From Xenopus tropicalis (taxonomy: Eukaryota > Chordata > Amphibia > Anura > Pipidae): a stretch of 64,000 bases of DNA. Made by a program: the position numbers and the translations under genes. The notes under the pieces were generated by a model that was not told the DNA's origin, ran no database searches, and saw only the letters and a list, made by a program, of their open reading frames with translations. Below are positions 23,816-35,300 of this stretch, piece after piece (positions within the stretch are counted from its first letter, which is position 1; each line of letters begins with the position of its first letter). The DNA lies in the NCBI RefSeq assembly GCF_000004195.4, contig NC_030680.2, positions 421,686-485,685 of the forward strand. Direction: 5' to 3'.

Positions 23816-24985
23816 GGGGGGGACTTGTAGAGTGTCTTTTGGGCAGGGCTCCCTTCCCCTCCTGTATCGGTTATTGATTGCTTTATATGTTACTCCTTGT
23901 AGAGTGTAAGCTCTTTTGGGCAGGGCTCCCTTCCCCTCCTGTATCAGTTACTGATTGCTTTATATGTTACTCCTTGTAGAGTGTAAGCTCTTTTGGGCAG
24001 GGCTCTCTTCCCCTCCTGTATCGGTTACTGATTGCTTTATATGTTACTCCTTGTAGAGTGTAAGCTCTTTTGGGCAGGGCTCTCTTCCCCTCCTGTATCA
24101 GTTACTGATTGCTTTATATGTTACTCCTTGTAGAGTGTAAGTTCTTTGGGGCAGGGCTCTCTTCCCCTCCTGTATCAGTTACTGATTGCTTTATATGTTA
24201 CTCCTTGTAGAGTGTAAGCTCTTTTGGGCAGGGCTCTCTTCCCCTCCTGTATCAGTTACTGATTGCTTTATATGTTACTCCTTGTAGAGTGTAAGTTCTT
24301 TGGGGCAGGGCTCTCTTCCCCTCCTGTATCAGTTACTGATTGCTTTATATGTTACTCCTTGTAGAGTGTAAGTTCTTTGGGGCAGGGCTCTCTTCCCCTC
24401 CTGTATCAGTTACTGATTGCTTTATATGTTACTCCTTGTAGAGTGTAAGCTCTTTTGGGCAGGGCTCCCTTCCCCTCCTGTATCAGTTACTGATTGCTTT
24501 ATATGTTACTCCTTGTAGAGTGTAAGCTCTTTTGGGCAGGGCTCTCTTCCCCTCCTGTATCGGTTACTGATTGCTTTATATGTTACTCCTTGTAGAGTGT
24601 AAGCTCTTTTGGGCAGGGCTCTCTTCCCCTCCTGTATCAGTTACTGATTGCTTTATATGTTACTCCTTGTAGAGTGTAAGCTCTTTTGGGCAGGGCTCCC
24701 TTCCCCTCCTGTATCAGTTACTGATTGCTTTATATGTTACTCCTTGTAGAGTGTAAGTTCTTTGGGGCAGGGCTCTCTTCCCCTCCTGTATCGGTTACTG
24801 ATTGCTTTATATGTTACTCCTTGTAGAGTGTAAGCTCTTTTGGGCAGGGCTCCCTTCCCCTCCTGTATTGGTTACTGATTGCTGTATATGTTACTCCTTG
24901 TAGAGTGTAAGCTCTTTTGGGCAGGGCTCCCTTCCCCTACTGTATCAGTTATTGATTGCTTTATATGTTACTCTGTATGCCCAAT
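23816..24985 (+). repeat. 77-bp tandem array derived from an L2-type LINE 3' tail, about 15 units
   Basis: Unit holds GAGTGTAAGCTCTTTTGGGC, AGGGCTCTCTTCCCCTCCTG and TTACTGATTGCTTTATATGT. The TGTAAGCTC...GGGCAGGG motif is the known L2-type LINE 3' tail sequence. Units differ by C/T and CTTTT/TTTGG variants. Confidence 0.9.
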
Positions 24986-25066
24986 GTATGTAACCCACTT
25001 ATTGTACAGCGCTGCGGGGTATGTTGGCGCTTTATAAATAAATGTTAATAATAATAATAATTTATT
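24986..25066 (+). mobile_element. 3' terminus of an L2-type LINE
   Basis: Directly after the last 77-bp unit the intact tail follows: CCACTTATTGTACAGCGCTG, GGCGCTTTATAAATAAATG and (TAA)n. This is the classic end of Xenopus L2-like elements, so the preceding array arose by tandem amplification inside the insertion. Confidence 0.85.
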
Positions 25067-25078
25067 CAGATATCCAAT

Positions 25079-25775
25079 ACAATTAATCCCATTCGCCTAC
25101 ATTCAATCCCATTCGCCTACATTCAATCCCATTCGCCTACATTCAATCCCATTCAACTACATTCAATCCCATTCGCCTACATTCAATCCCATTCACCTAC
25201 ATTCAATCCCATTCACCTACATTCAATCCCATTCGCCTACATTCAATCCCATTCGCCTACATTCAATCCCATTCAACTACATTCAATCCCATTCGCCTAC
25301 ATTCAATCCCATTCAACTACATTCAATTCCATTCAACTACATTCAATCCCATTCACCTACATTCAATCCCATTCGCCTACATTCAATCCCATTCACCTAC
25401 ATTCAATCCCATTCACCTACATTCAATCCCATTCACCTACATTCAATCCCATTCAACTACATTCAATCCCATTCACCTACATTCAATCCCATTCGCCTAC
25501 ATTCAATCCCATTCACCTACATTCAATCCCATTCAACTACATTCAATCCCATTCACCTACATTCAATCCCATTCGCCTACATTCAATCCCATTCACCTAC
25601 ATTCAATCCCATTCGCCTACATTCAATCCCATTCACCTACATTCAATCCCATTCAACTACATTCAATCCCATTCACCTACATTCAATCCCATTCACCTAC
25701 ATTCAATCCCATTCGCCTACATTCAATCCCATTCACCTACATTCAATCCCATTCACCTACAATCAATTCCATTCA
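25079..25775. repeat. 20-bp satellite, about 35 units
   Basis: Unit ATTCAATCCCATTCGCCTAC with A/G/C variants at one site (CGCC, CACC, CAAC). Extremely regular, with no indels, unlike the arrays on the left. Confidence 0.97.
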
Positions 25776-26090
25776 CCCCCCCCCCCCCCCGGGCCCCTCT
25801 AGTTCCCTGCAGAAAGGAGGTTATTTGCTCCATAGAAACATTATTAGGGTTCGGGGTGTAAGAGCCATGGGGCGGGTGGTGAGGGCCCCCAGGCCTGTAT
25901 CTTCTGCCCCTTGTGTGTCTGAATGTGGCTCTGGGATGGGTAGGTAGTGGGTGGGGGATACCTACTTGCCCCCCAATACAGCAATAGCCACTTGGGAAGA
26001 GCAGAATGCAGGGCACACTGTTATGTAAATACCCCCGATACCCCCAGTGCCAGGGACCTGGGTGCAAATCCTGCTTTTAAGGGAGAAGGA
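25776..26090. other. Single-copy intergenic sequence
   Basis: Starts with a C-run; no gene supported. Confidence 0.55.
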
Positions 26091-26440
26091 AAGCTGAAGT
26101 CACAACAAGTAATATACTGAGACGACTTGCAATTGGTCTCTTAATTATTTCAATTTCTGTTCAGCAGCTCTTCAGATTGTGGTTTCAGCAGCTATTTGGT
26201 TGCTAGGATCCAAATTACCTTAGCAACCAGGAAGCGGTTGGGATGAGTACCTGGTATATGAATAGGGGAGGGGAATATGAATAAAACTGGAGCCTCACAG
26301 AGCAATAGGGTTTGGCTGCCGGGGTCAGTGACCCCCATTTGAAAGCTTCAGAGAGTCAGAAGAAGAAGGGAAATAATTCAAAGTCTATAAAAAATAAATA
26401 ACAAAGACCAATTGAAAAGTTGCTCAGAATTGGCCATTCT
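26091..26440. mobile_element. Fold-back MITE remnant (GCAATTGGT...ACCAATTG family)
   Basis: Inverted outer segments GCAATTGGTCTCTTAATT and ATAACAAAGACCAATTGAAA, and inner inverted pairs GGTTGCTAGGATCC / CCTTAGCAACCAGG. The same family occurs at 55620-55915. It is a type common in Xenopus; I cannot name the Repbase family with certainty. Confidence 0.65.
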
Positions 26441-27035
26441 ATAACCTACTATCAGTGAACGTGGCAATACCCACAGAGGCTGCCAACCATTGCCATCCAG
26501 GAGTCACGTGCAGCCCCTCCTGCCCCCGGGGTGGGCAAATAAGGATTGTAATTGGCTGTCTGCCTGCCCCCACAATACTGCCACCCCCGGGCAGCCAACC
26601 TGCCCCATTGTTCCTCCAGACCTGGAATTGAGCATTTAGGGAGCGACCTACCTGCGGGGCAGGGTCTGAGACTGCCCCGGGGGTATCAGGGTGCCACCTA
26701 AAGAGCCTTCTAAGCAAGGAGCATGATGGGTAAGTGTGTGGGGCAGGTTAGGGCCAATACACTGTCCCACCCCAAAGACTTCAGTCCATCTCCCTGTGCA
26801 GGGTAAGTAGGGGGGCACAGGCGGGGGGCAGTCAGTCCAATCACCTTGCGCCAGGGACTGGGGGCGGCAGTTACACTACAGAACCTGCTGTGGACGTGTG
26901 CGCCCCCTGCTGGCAGCTCGATACGTAACAAACAGGAGAAAAACATATTCTGTTATTTGCTGTACAATTCTACCCCTGGGGTAAATCATGGGCCCCTGCG
27001 CCTACCATTCTGCTGTGGCCCCTGGAAGCACATGT
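26441..27035. other. Single-copy intergenic sequence
   Basis: Non-coding; short open frames lack codon structure or recognisable homology. Includes CAATCACCTTGCGCCAGG, GTGCGCCCCCTGCTGGCAGC (the latter resembles a CTCF core on the minus strand, about 26897). Confidence 0.5.
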
Positions 27036-28695
27036 GACAGCTTCTAATAATAAAACAGTACCTGTAAGATATAATTACCCCTTATTGGGGCAGAACAGCC
27101 CTATTGGGTTTATTTAATGGTTAAATGATTCCCTTTTCTCTGTAATAATAAAACAGTACCTGTACTTGATCCCAACTAAGATATAATTACCCCTTATTGG
27201 GGCAGAACAGCCCTATTGGGTTTATTTCATGGTTAAATGATTCCCTTTTCTCTGTAATAATAAAACAGTACCTGTACTTGATCCCAACTAAGATATAATT
27301 ACCCCTTATTGGGGGCAGAACAGCCCTATTGGGTTTATTTCATGGTTAAATGATTCCCTTTTCTCTGTAATAATAAAACAGTACCTGTACTTGATCCCAA
27401 CTAAGATATAATTACCCCTTATTGGGGCAGAACAGCCCTATTGGGTTTATTTAATGGTTAAATGATTCCCTTTTCTCTGTAATAATAAAACAGTACCTGT
27501 ACTTGATCCCAACTAAGATATAATTACCCCTTATTGGGGCAGAACAGCCCTATTGGGTTTATTTAATGGTTAAATGATTCCCTTTTCTCTGTAATAATAA
27601 AACAGTACCTGTACTTGATCCCAACTAAGATATAATTACCCCTTATTGGGGCAGAACAGCCCTATTGGGTTTATTTCATGGTTAAATGATTCCCTTTTCT
27701 CTGTAATAATAAAACAGTACCTGTACTTGATCCCAACTAAGATATAATTACCCCTTATTGGGGCAGAACAGCCCTATTGGGTTTATTTAATGGTTAAATG
27801 ATCCCCTTTTCTCTGTAATAATAAAACAGTACCTGTACTTGATCCCAACTAAGATATAATTACCCCTTATTGGGGGCAGAACAGCCCTATTGGGTTTATT
27901 TAATGGTTAAATGATCCCTTTTCTCTGTAATAATAAAACAGTACCTGTACTTGATCCCAACTAAGATATAATTACCCCTTATTGGGGGCAGAACAGCCCT
28001 ATTGGGTTTATTTCATGGTTAAATGATCCCCTTTTCTCTGTAATAATAAAACAGTACCTGTACGTGATCCCAACTAAGATATAATTATCCCTTATTGGGG
28101 CAGAACAACCCTATTGGGTTTATTTCATGGTTAAATGATTCCCTTTTCTCTGTAATAATAAAACAGTACCTGTACGTGATCCCAACTAAGATATAATTAC
28201 CCCTTATTGGGGCAGAACAGCCCTATTGGGTTTATTTAATGGTTAAATGATTCCCTTTTCTCTGTAATAATAAAACAGTACCTGTACTTGATCCCAACTA
28301 AGATATAATTACCCCTTATTGGGGCAGAACAGCCCTATTGGGTTTATTTAATGGTTAAATGATTCCCTTTTCTCTGTAATAATAAAACAGTACCTGTACT
28401 TGATCCCAACTAAGATATAATTACCCCTTATTGGGGCAGAACAGCCCTATTGGGTTTATTTAATGGTTAAATGATTCCCTTTTCTCTGTAATAATAAAAC
28501 AGTACCTGTACTTGATCCCAACTAAGATATAATTACCCCTTATTGGGGGCAGAACAGCCCTATTGGGTTTATTTCATGGTTAAATGATTCCCTTTTCTCT
28601 GTAATAATAAAACAGTACCTGTACTTGATCCCAACTAAGATATAATTACCCCTTATTGGGGCAGAACAGCCCTATTGGGTTTATTTCATGGTTAA
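27036..28695 (+). repeat. 112-bp tandem array from the interior of a Xenopus DNA transposon, about 15 units
   Basis: Unit includes TAATAATAAAACAGTACCTG, TACTTGATCCCAACTAAGAT, ATAATTACCCCTTATTGGGG and TTTATTTAATGGTTAAATGA. This is the internal sequence of a very abundant Xenopus non-autonomous element. Each unit carries an AATAAA on the plus strand. Confidence 0.92.
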
Positions 28696-28805
28696 ACGAT
28701 TTTTTGCAGACTTGTGTTATGGAGATCCAAATTACGGAGAGATCCCTTTTCCGGACAACCCCAGTTCCGGAGCATTCTGGGTAACCGGTCCCATACCTGT
28801 ACAAC
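28696..28805 (+). mobile_element. Right end of the same Xenopus non-autonomous DNA transposon
   Basis: After the last unit the element continues as ATGGAGATCCAAATTACGGA, GATCCCTTTTCCGGA, GGAGCATTCTGGGTAACCGG, TCCCATACCTGTA, the usual end of this element. Its left terminus is missing. Confidence 0.75.
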
Positions 28806-28899
28806 ATTATCTATGTGAGCGCTATAACGCTATACAGCCCCCCTATTCTCTCTGTGGGACTGGCTCCCCCACTATCTGAGCGCTATCCGCCTCTATCAG

Positions 28900-29368
28900 C
28901 CCAAACTCGCTCCTCTCCACAGTATCAGAGTAGGACGCGCCCCCCCATATTAACGTAGTGGAACATTCTCAGACCCCCCCACACTCTCTGAATGGAACCC
29001 GCCGGTCCCCCGCACACATTATATGAGGGATATTACCTGAGTGGGACACGCCCACACCATCCCCCTATAACAAACAGGATTGGGCTACAGACCCCGATGT
29101 GAGCGCTATGTGAGGTATTTTGCCCGTTTCCCCCTCCCCCCGGATACAGACGCTGCTCCGCCCCCTACACGCTAAGCCTGCGGAACTCACTGGGGGCGGC
29201 GCTTTGGGGTGACGTGCCTAAGTGCTGGCCGGAAGCCCCGCCCCAGTGGGTAGCGTTTGGGCGGAAGTGGTGCAGGGAGGAGGATGACGTAGCTGTGGAG
29301 CAGTTGTTGGTTCCGAGTGCGTCGCAGTTTGGAGCGCATGGTCCCGGGGGAGGGGAGTCGGTACCGGG
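28900..29368 (+). promoter_or_regulatory. spty2d1 promoter / CpG-rich 5' region
   Basis: Single-copy, CpG-rich DNA just upstream of the spty2d1 ATG. It holds two cAMP-response-like TGACGT cores (about 29209 and 29285), two ETS-type GGAAG sites (GGCCGGAAGC near 29227 and GGCGGAAGTGG near 29270) and a CCCCGCCCC GC box. No TATA box is evident, which fits a housekeeping promoter. The exact start of transcription cannot be read from sequence. Confidence 0.6.
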
Positions 29369-32300
29369 ATGGATTTCCACAGTGTTCTGAAGATGGCGGC
29401 CGCCAAGCCGGGGTCGGACGGTATAGCGGTGAGTTGTGGGTGGGAATAGGGGGCTGGGAACCGAGCCAGTGGGAAGGGGCACCGGCTTCTACCGGGGTAA
29501 CGGGGCAACTCTCCCGGGGTAACGGGGCAACTCTCCCGGGGTAACGGGGCATCTCTCCCGGGGTAACGGGGCATCTCTCCCGGGGTAACGGGGCATCTCT
29601 CCCGGGGTAACGGGGCAACTCTCCCGGGGTAACGGGGCATCTCTCCCGGGGTAACGGGGCAACTCTCCCGGGGTAACGGGGCATCTCTCCCGGGGTAACG
29701 GGGCATCTCTCCCGGGGTAAACGGGGCATCTCTCCCGGGGTAACGGGGCATCTCTCCCGGGGTAACGGGGCATCTCTCCCGGGGTAACGGGGCATCTCTC
29801 CCGGGGTAACGGGGCAACTCTCCCGGGGTAACGGGGCAACTCTCCCGGGGTAACGGGGCATCTCTCCCGGGGTAACGGGGCAACTCTCCCGGGGTAACGG
29901 GGCATCTCTCCCGGGGTAACGGGGCATCTCTCCCGGGGTAACGGGGCATCTCTCCGGGGTAACGGGGCATCTCTCCCGGGGTAACGGGGCATCTCTCCCG
30001 GGGTAACGGGGCATCTCTCCCGGGGTAACGGGGCATCTCTCCCGGGGTAACGGGGCAACTCTCCCGGGTAACGGGGCAACTCTCCGGGGTAACGGGGCAA
30101 CTCTCCCGGGGTAACGGGGCATCTCCTCCCGGGGTAACGGGGCATCTCTCCCGGGGTAACGGGGCATCTCCGGGTAACGGGGCAACTCTCCCGGGGTAAC
30201 GGGGCATCTCTCCCGGGTAACGGGGCATCTCTCCCGGGGTAACGGGGCATCTCTCCCGGGGTAACGGGGGGGTAACGGGCAGCTCTCCGGGGCGGGGTAA
30301 CGGGGCAGCTCTCCCGGGGTAACGGGGCAGCTCTCCCGGGGTAACGGGGCAACTCTCCCGGGGTAACGGGGCATCTCTCCCGGGGTAACGGGGCATCTCT
30401 CCCGGGGTAACGGGGCAACTCTCCCGGGTAACGGGGCATCTCTCCCGGGGTAACGGGGCAACTCTCCCGGGGTAACGGGGCACTCTCCCGGGGTAACGGG
30501 GCAGCTCTCCGGGGTAACGGGGCAGCTCCCGGGTAACGGGGCAGCTCTCCCGGGGTAACGGGCAGCTCTCCCGGGTAACGGGGCAGCTCTCCCGGGGTAA
30601 CGGGGCAGCTCTCCCGGGGTAACGGGGCAGCTCTCCCGGGGTAACGGGGCATCTCTCCCGGGGTAACGGGGCATCTCTCCCGGGGTAACGGGGCAACTCT
30701 CCCGGGGAAACGGGGCATCTCTCCCGGGGTAACGGGGCAGCTCTCCCGGGGTAACGGGGCAGCTCTCCCGGGGAAACGGGGCATCTCTCCCGGGGTAACG
30801 GGGCAGCTCTCCCGGGGTAACGGGGTAACGGGGCATCTCTCCCGGGGTAACGGGGCAACTCTCGTGGGCGGGCTCTTCCCTCTGCTGTGAGTGTAATTAT
30901 ATATATATATATGTGTGTGTGTGTATAGATAGGGCTGTATATATATATATATAAATAAATGTGTATGACTGGGGCACTAAAGGCCCCCCTGCCCCAACCC
31001 TACAATCCCAGTACCCTGTATAACTCATATATCTGCTCTCCCATATTCACTGTGTGTATTCTCTGGGTGCAGGGGCTGATGGGAGTTTTATAGGGACCTT
31101 AGATTGTAAGCTCACTGGGGCAGGGGCTGATGGGAATGGGATAGGGACCTTAGATTGTAAGCTCACTGGGGCAGGGACTGATGGGAATGGGATAGGGACC
31201 TTAGATTGTAAGCTCACTGGGGCAGGGGCTGATGGAAATGGGATAGGGACCTTAGATTGTAAGCTCACTGGGGCAGGGACTGATGGGAATGGGATAGGGA
31301 CCTTAGACTGTAAGCTCACTGGGGCAGGGGCTGATGGGAATGGGATAGGGGCCTTAGAGTGTAAGCTCACTGGGGCAGGGGCTGATGGGAATGGGATAGG
31401 GACCTTAGATTGTAAGCTCACTGGGGCAGGGACTGATGGGAATGGGATAGGGACCTTAGATTGTAAGCTCACTGGGGCAGGGGCTGATGGGAATGGGATA
31501 GGGACCTTAGATTGTAAGCTCACTGGGGCAGGGGCTGATGGAAATGTGATAGGGACCTTAAAGTGTAAGCTCACTAGGGCAGGGGCCGATGGGAAGATGG
31601 GAATGGGATAGGGACCTTAGATTGTAAGCTCACTGGGGCAGGGGCTGATGGGAATGGGATAGGGACCTTAGATTGTAAGCTCACTGGGGCAGGGGCTGAT
31701 GGGAGTTTTATAGGGACCTTAGATTGTAAGCTCACTGGGGCAGGGGCTGATGGGAATGGGATAGGGACCTTAGATTGTAAGCTCACTGGGGCAGGGGCTG
31801 ATGGGAATGGGATAGGGACCTTAGATTGTAAGCTCACTGGGGCAGGGGCTGATGGGAATGGGATAGGGACCTTAGATTGTAAGCTCCACTGGGGCAGGGG
31901 CTGATGGGAATGTGATAGGGACCTTAGATTGTAAGCTCACTGGGGCAGGGGCTGATGGGAATGGGATAGGGACCTTAGATTGTAAGCTCACTGGGGCAGG
32001 GGCTGATGGGAATGGGATAGGGACCTTAGATTGTAAGCTCACTGGGGCAGGGGCTGATGGGATAGGGACCTTAGATTGTAAGCTCACTGGGGCAGGGGCT
32101 GATGGGAATGGGATAGGGACCTTAGATTGTAAGCTCACTGGGGCAGGGACTGATGGGAATGTGATAGGGACCTTAGATTGTAAGCTCACTGGGGCAGGGA
32201 CTGATGGGAATGTGATAGGGGCCTTAGATTGTAAGCTCACTGGGGCAGGGGCTGATGGGAATGGGATAGGGACCTTAGATTGTAAGCTCACTGGGGCAGG

Positions 32301-35300
32301 GACTGATGGGAATGTGATAGGGACCTTAGATTGTAAGCTCACTGGGGCAGGGACTGATGGGAATGTGATAGGGACCTTAGATTGTAAGCTCACTGGGGCA
32401 GGGGCTGATGGGAATGGGATAGGGACCTTAGATTGTAAGCTCACTGGGGCAGGGACTGATGGGAATGGGATAGGGACCTTAGATTGTAAGCTCACTGGGG
32501 CAGGGGCTGATGGGAATGGGATAGGGACCTTAGATTGTAAGCTCACTGGGGCAGGGACTGATGGGAATGGGATAGGGACCTTAGATTGTAAGCTCACTGG
32601 GGCAGGGACTGATGGGAATGGGATAGGGACCTTAGATTGTAAGCTCACTGGGGCAGGGACTGATGGGAATGGGATAGGGACCTTAGATTGTAAGCTCACT
32701 GGGGCAGGGACTGATGGGAATGGGATAGGGACCTTAGATTGTAAGCTCACTGGGGCAGGGACTGATGGGAATGGGATAGGGACCTTAGATTGTAAGCTCA
32801 CTGGGGCAGGGACTGATGGGAATGGGATAGGGACCTTAGATTGTAAGCTCACTGGGGCATCACCCCCCCCTTCAGTAGCATCGCAAGTGGGGGGCTGTAA
32901 AGGGCTATATAACTAGTGACAGCAGTTTGGGTTGGTAGAGGGGGGTTTACAGTCAGGGGTGAGTTGATGTTTTTTGTCAACCCAAACATCACTGCTGGGT
33001 ACAAAATTATAGGGCCCAGTCGGAGCCCCCGGGTACAAAATTATAGGGCCCAGTCGGAGCCCCCGGGTACAACATTATAGGGCCCAGTCGGAGCCCCCGG
33101 GTACAACATTATAGGGCCCAGTCGGAGCCCCCGGGTACAACATTATAGGGCCCAGTCGGAGCCCCCCGGTATATTATAGGGCCCAGTCGGAGCCCCCGGG
33201 TACAACATTATAGGGCCCAGTCGGAGCCCCCGGGTACAACATTATAGGGCCCAGTCGGAGCCCCCGGGTACAACATTATAGAGCCCAGTCGGAGCCCCCC
33301 GGTATATTATAGGGCCCAGTCGGAGCCCCCGGGTACAACATTATAGGGCCCAGTCGGAGCCCCCGGGTACAACATTATAGGGCCCAGTCGGAGCCCCCGG
33401 GTACAGCATTATAGGGCCCAGTCGGAGCCCCCGGGTACATTATAGGGCCCAGTCGGAGCCCTGCGGGTGGGGGTGGGTGCAGCCATATCAGCAGATGGTT
33501 GTACAGGGGATTGGTGGCCATTGGGCTGTAGGCAACCTGTTCTGGGCATTTGCCCAGCTGCTATTTTGGGCCATGTGGGGGAGGGGCTAGAGGAGAGTGT
33601 TAGTGGCTAAAGTGCAGATTGTTTGTGCAGTCTGTCCCACAGAGTGGGGTACCCACTCCCCATCTTTACTTCTGGGAGACCCCCCGCCCCCGGGATTTGA
33701 TCTATTTAGCATTAAACCACTTTTTCGCTCTTTCGTTTCCTGGTTGGAAACGCGTTGCTGGCATCCAATTGTGGCAGAGAGTTTTCAGAAAAGACTAAAA
33801 CCTCAGTATTGGATCCGTTGTACTCTATTAAATATTGGGGTTCCCTGCTCTGCAGATCTCCCCATTCTCCTCTTACTTACATTTAAATCAGGGAAATGGG
33901 TTTGTGTAGAAATCTGCACTCTCCTCAGTGTAGGGTAGTTTGCCCCTACTGTGTGTGAATGTGATAGGGACCTTAGAGTGTAAGCTCACTGGGGCAGGGA
34001 CTGATGGGAATGGGATAGGGACCTTAGATTGTAAGCTCACTGGGGCAGGGGCTGATGGGAATGGGATAGGGACCTTAGATTGTAAGCTCACTGGGGCAGG
34101 GACTGATGGGAATGGGATAGGGACCTTAGATTGTAAGCTCACTGGGGCAGGGGCTGATGGGAATGGGATAGGGACCTTAGATTGTAAGCTCACTGGGGCA
34201 GGGACTGATGGGACTGGGATAGGGACCTTAGATTGTAAGCTCACTGGGGCAGGGGCTGATGGGAATGGGATAGGGACCTTAGATTGTAAGCTCACTGGGG
34301 CAGGGACTGATGGGAATGGGATAGGGACCTTAGATTGTAAGCTCACTGGGGCAGGGGCTGATGGGAATGGGATAGGGACCTTAGATTGTAAGCTCACTGG
34401 GGCAGGGGCTGATGGGAATGGGATAGGGACCTTAGATTGTAAGCTCACTAGGGCAGGGACTGATGGGAATGGGATAGAGACCTTAGAGTGTAAGCTCACT
34501 GGGGCAGGGACTGATGGGAATGGGATAGGGATCTTAGATTGTAAGCTCACTGGGGCAGGGGCTGATGGGAATGGGATAGGGACCTTAGATTGTAAGCTCA
34601 CTGGGGCAGGGGCTGATGGGAATGGGATAGGGACCTTAGATTGTAAGCTCACTGGGGCAGGGGCTGATGGGAATGGGATAGGGACCTTAGATTGTAAGCT
34701 CACTGGGGCAGGGGCTGATGGGAATGTGATAGGGACCTTAGATTGTAAGCTCACTGGGGCAGGGGCTGATGGGAATGGGATAGGGACCTTAGATTGTAAG
34801 CTCACTGGGGCAGGGGCTGATGGGAATGGGATAGGGACCTTAGATTGTAAGCTCACTGGGGCAGGGACTGGTGGGAATGGGATAGGGACCTTAGATTGTA
34901 AGCTCACTGGGGCAGGGGCTGATGGGAATGGGATAGGGACACTGCTGCAAAGACACCTCCCCCCGATAGATTCCTAATGTCTGAATCTGACCCAGTGGAG
35001 CCTGTAAGTCGCTGCTGTTCCCTAGTGAGGGGGGTAACGGGGACCCCCACTGTTGATCCCACTTTACAGATCTTTTAATGTCCCTCCCCCCCTACTGTTT
35101 AGAGCAGGGGCCCCTGTTAACTCTTTATGTTTTCTTGATAGAAAAGATACAGTCTGGCTGTGGGGCCCCCCAAAAAGGATCCAAAGGTGAAAGGTGTGGA
35201 TTCTGCAGCGGTGCAGGCCTTCCTCAGGAAGAAAGATGAGGAGACACGGAGAAAAGGTAACCTGCCCACCCCAGCTCCTATTTGCTACTGTCCCTTAGAC

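Noticed and set aside
29187..30858. Minus-strand open frames of 431-549 codons with PRYPGRDAPL-type repeats
   Set aside because: The 22-bp unit has no stop in any minus frame, so all three frames are open at once; no splice sites, start context or homology. It is intron 1 of spty2d1 on the other strand.
33597..33938. 113-codon open frame in spty2d1 intron 1
   Set aside because: No recognisable domain, no conserved splice signals tied to it, and within an intron.
31912..34977. Open frames of ~334-345 codons on the plus strand and similar on the minus strand (KLTGAGADGNGIGTLDC)
   Set aside because: The 51-bp unit is a multiple of three and stop-free on both strands; derived from an L2 tail, within an intron.
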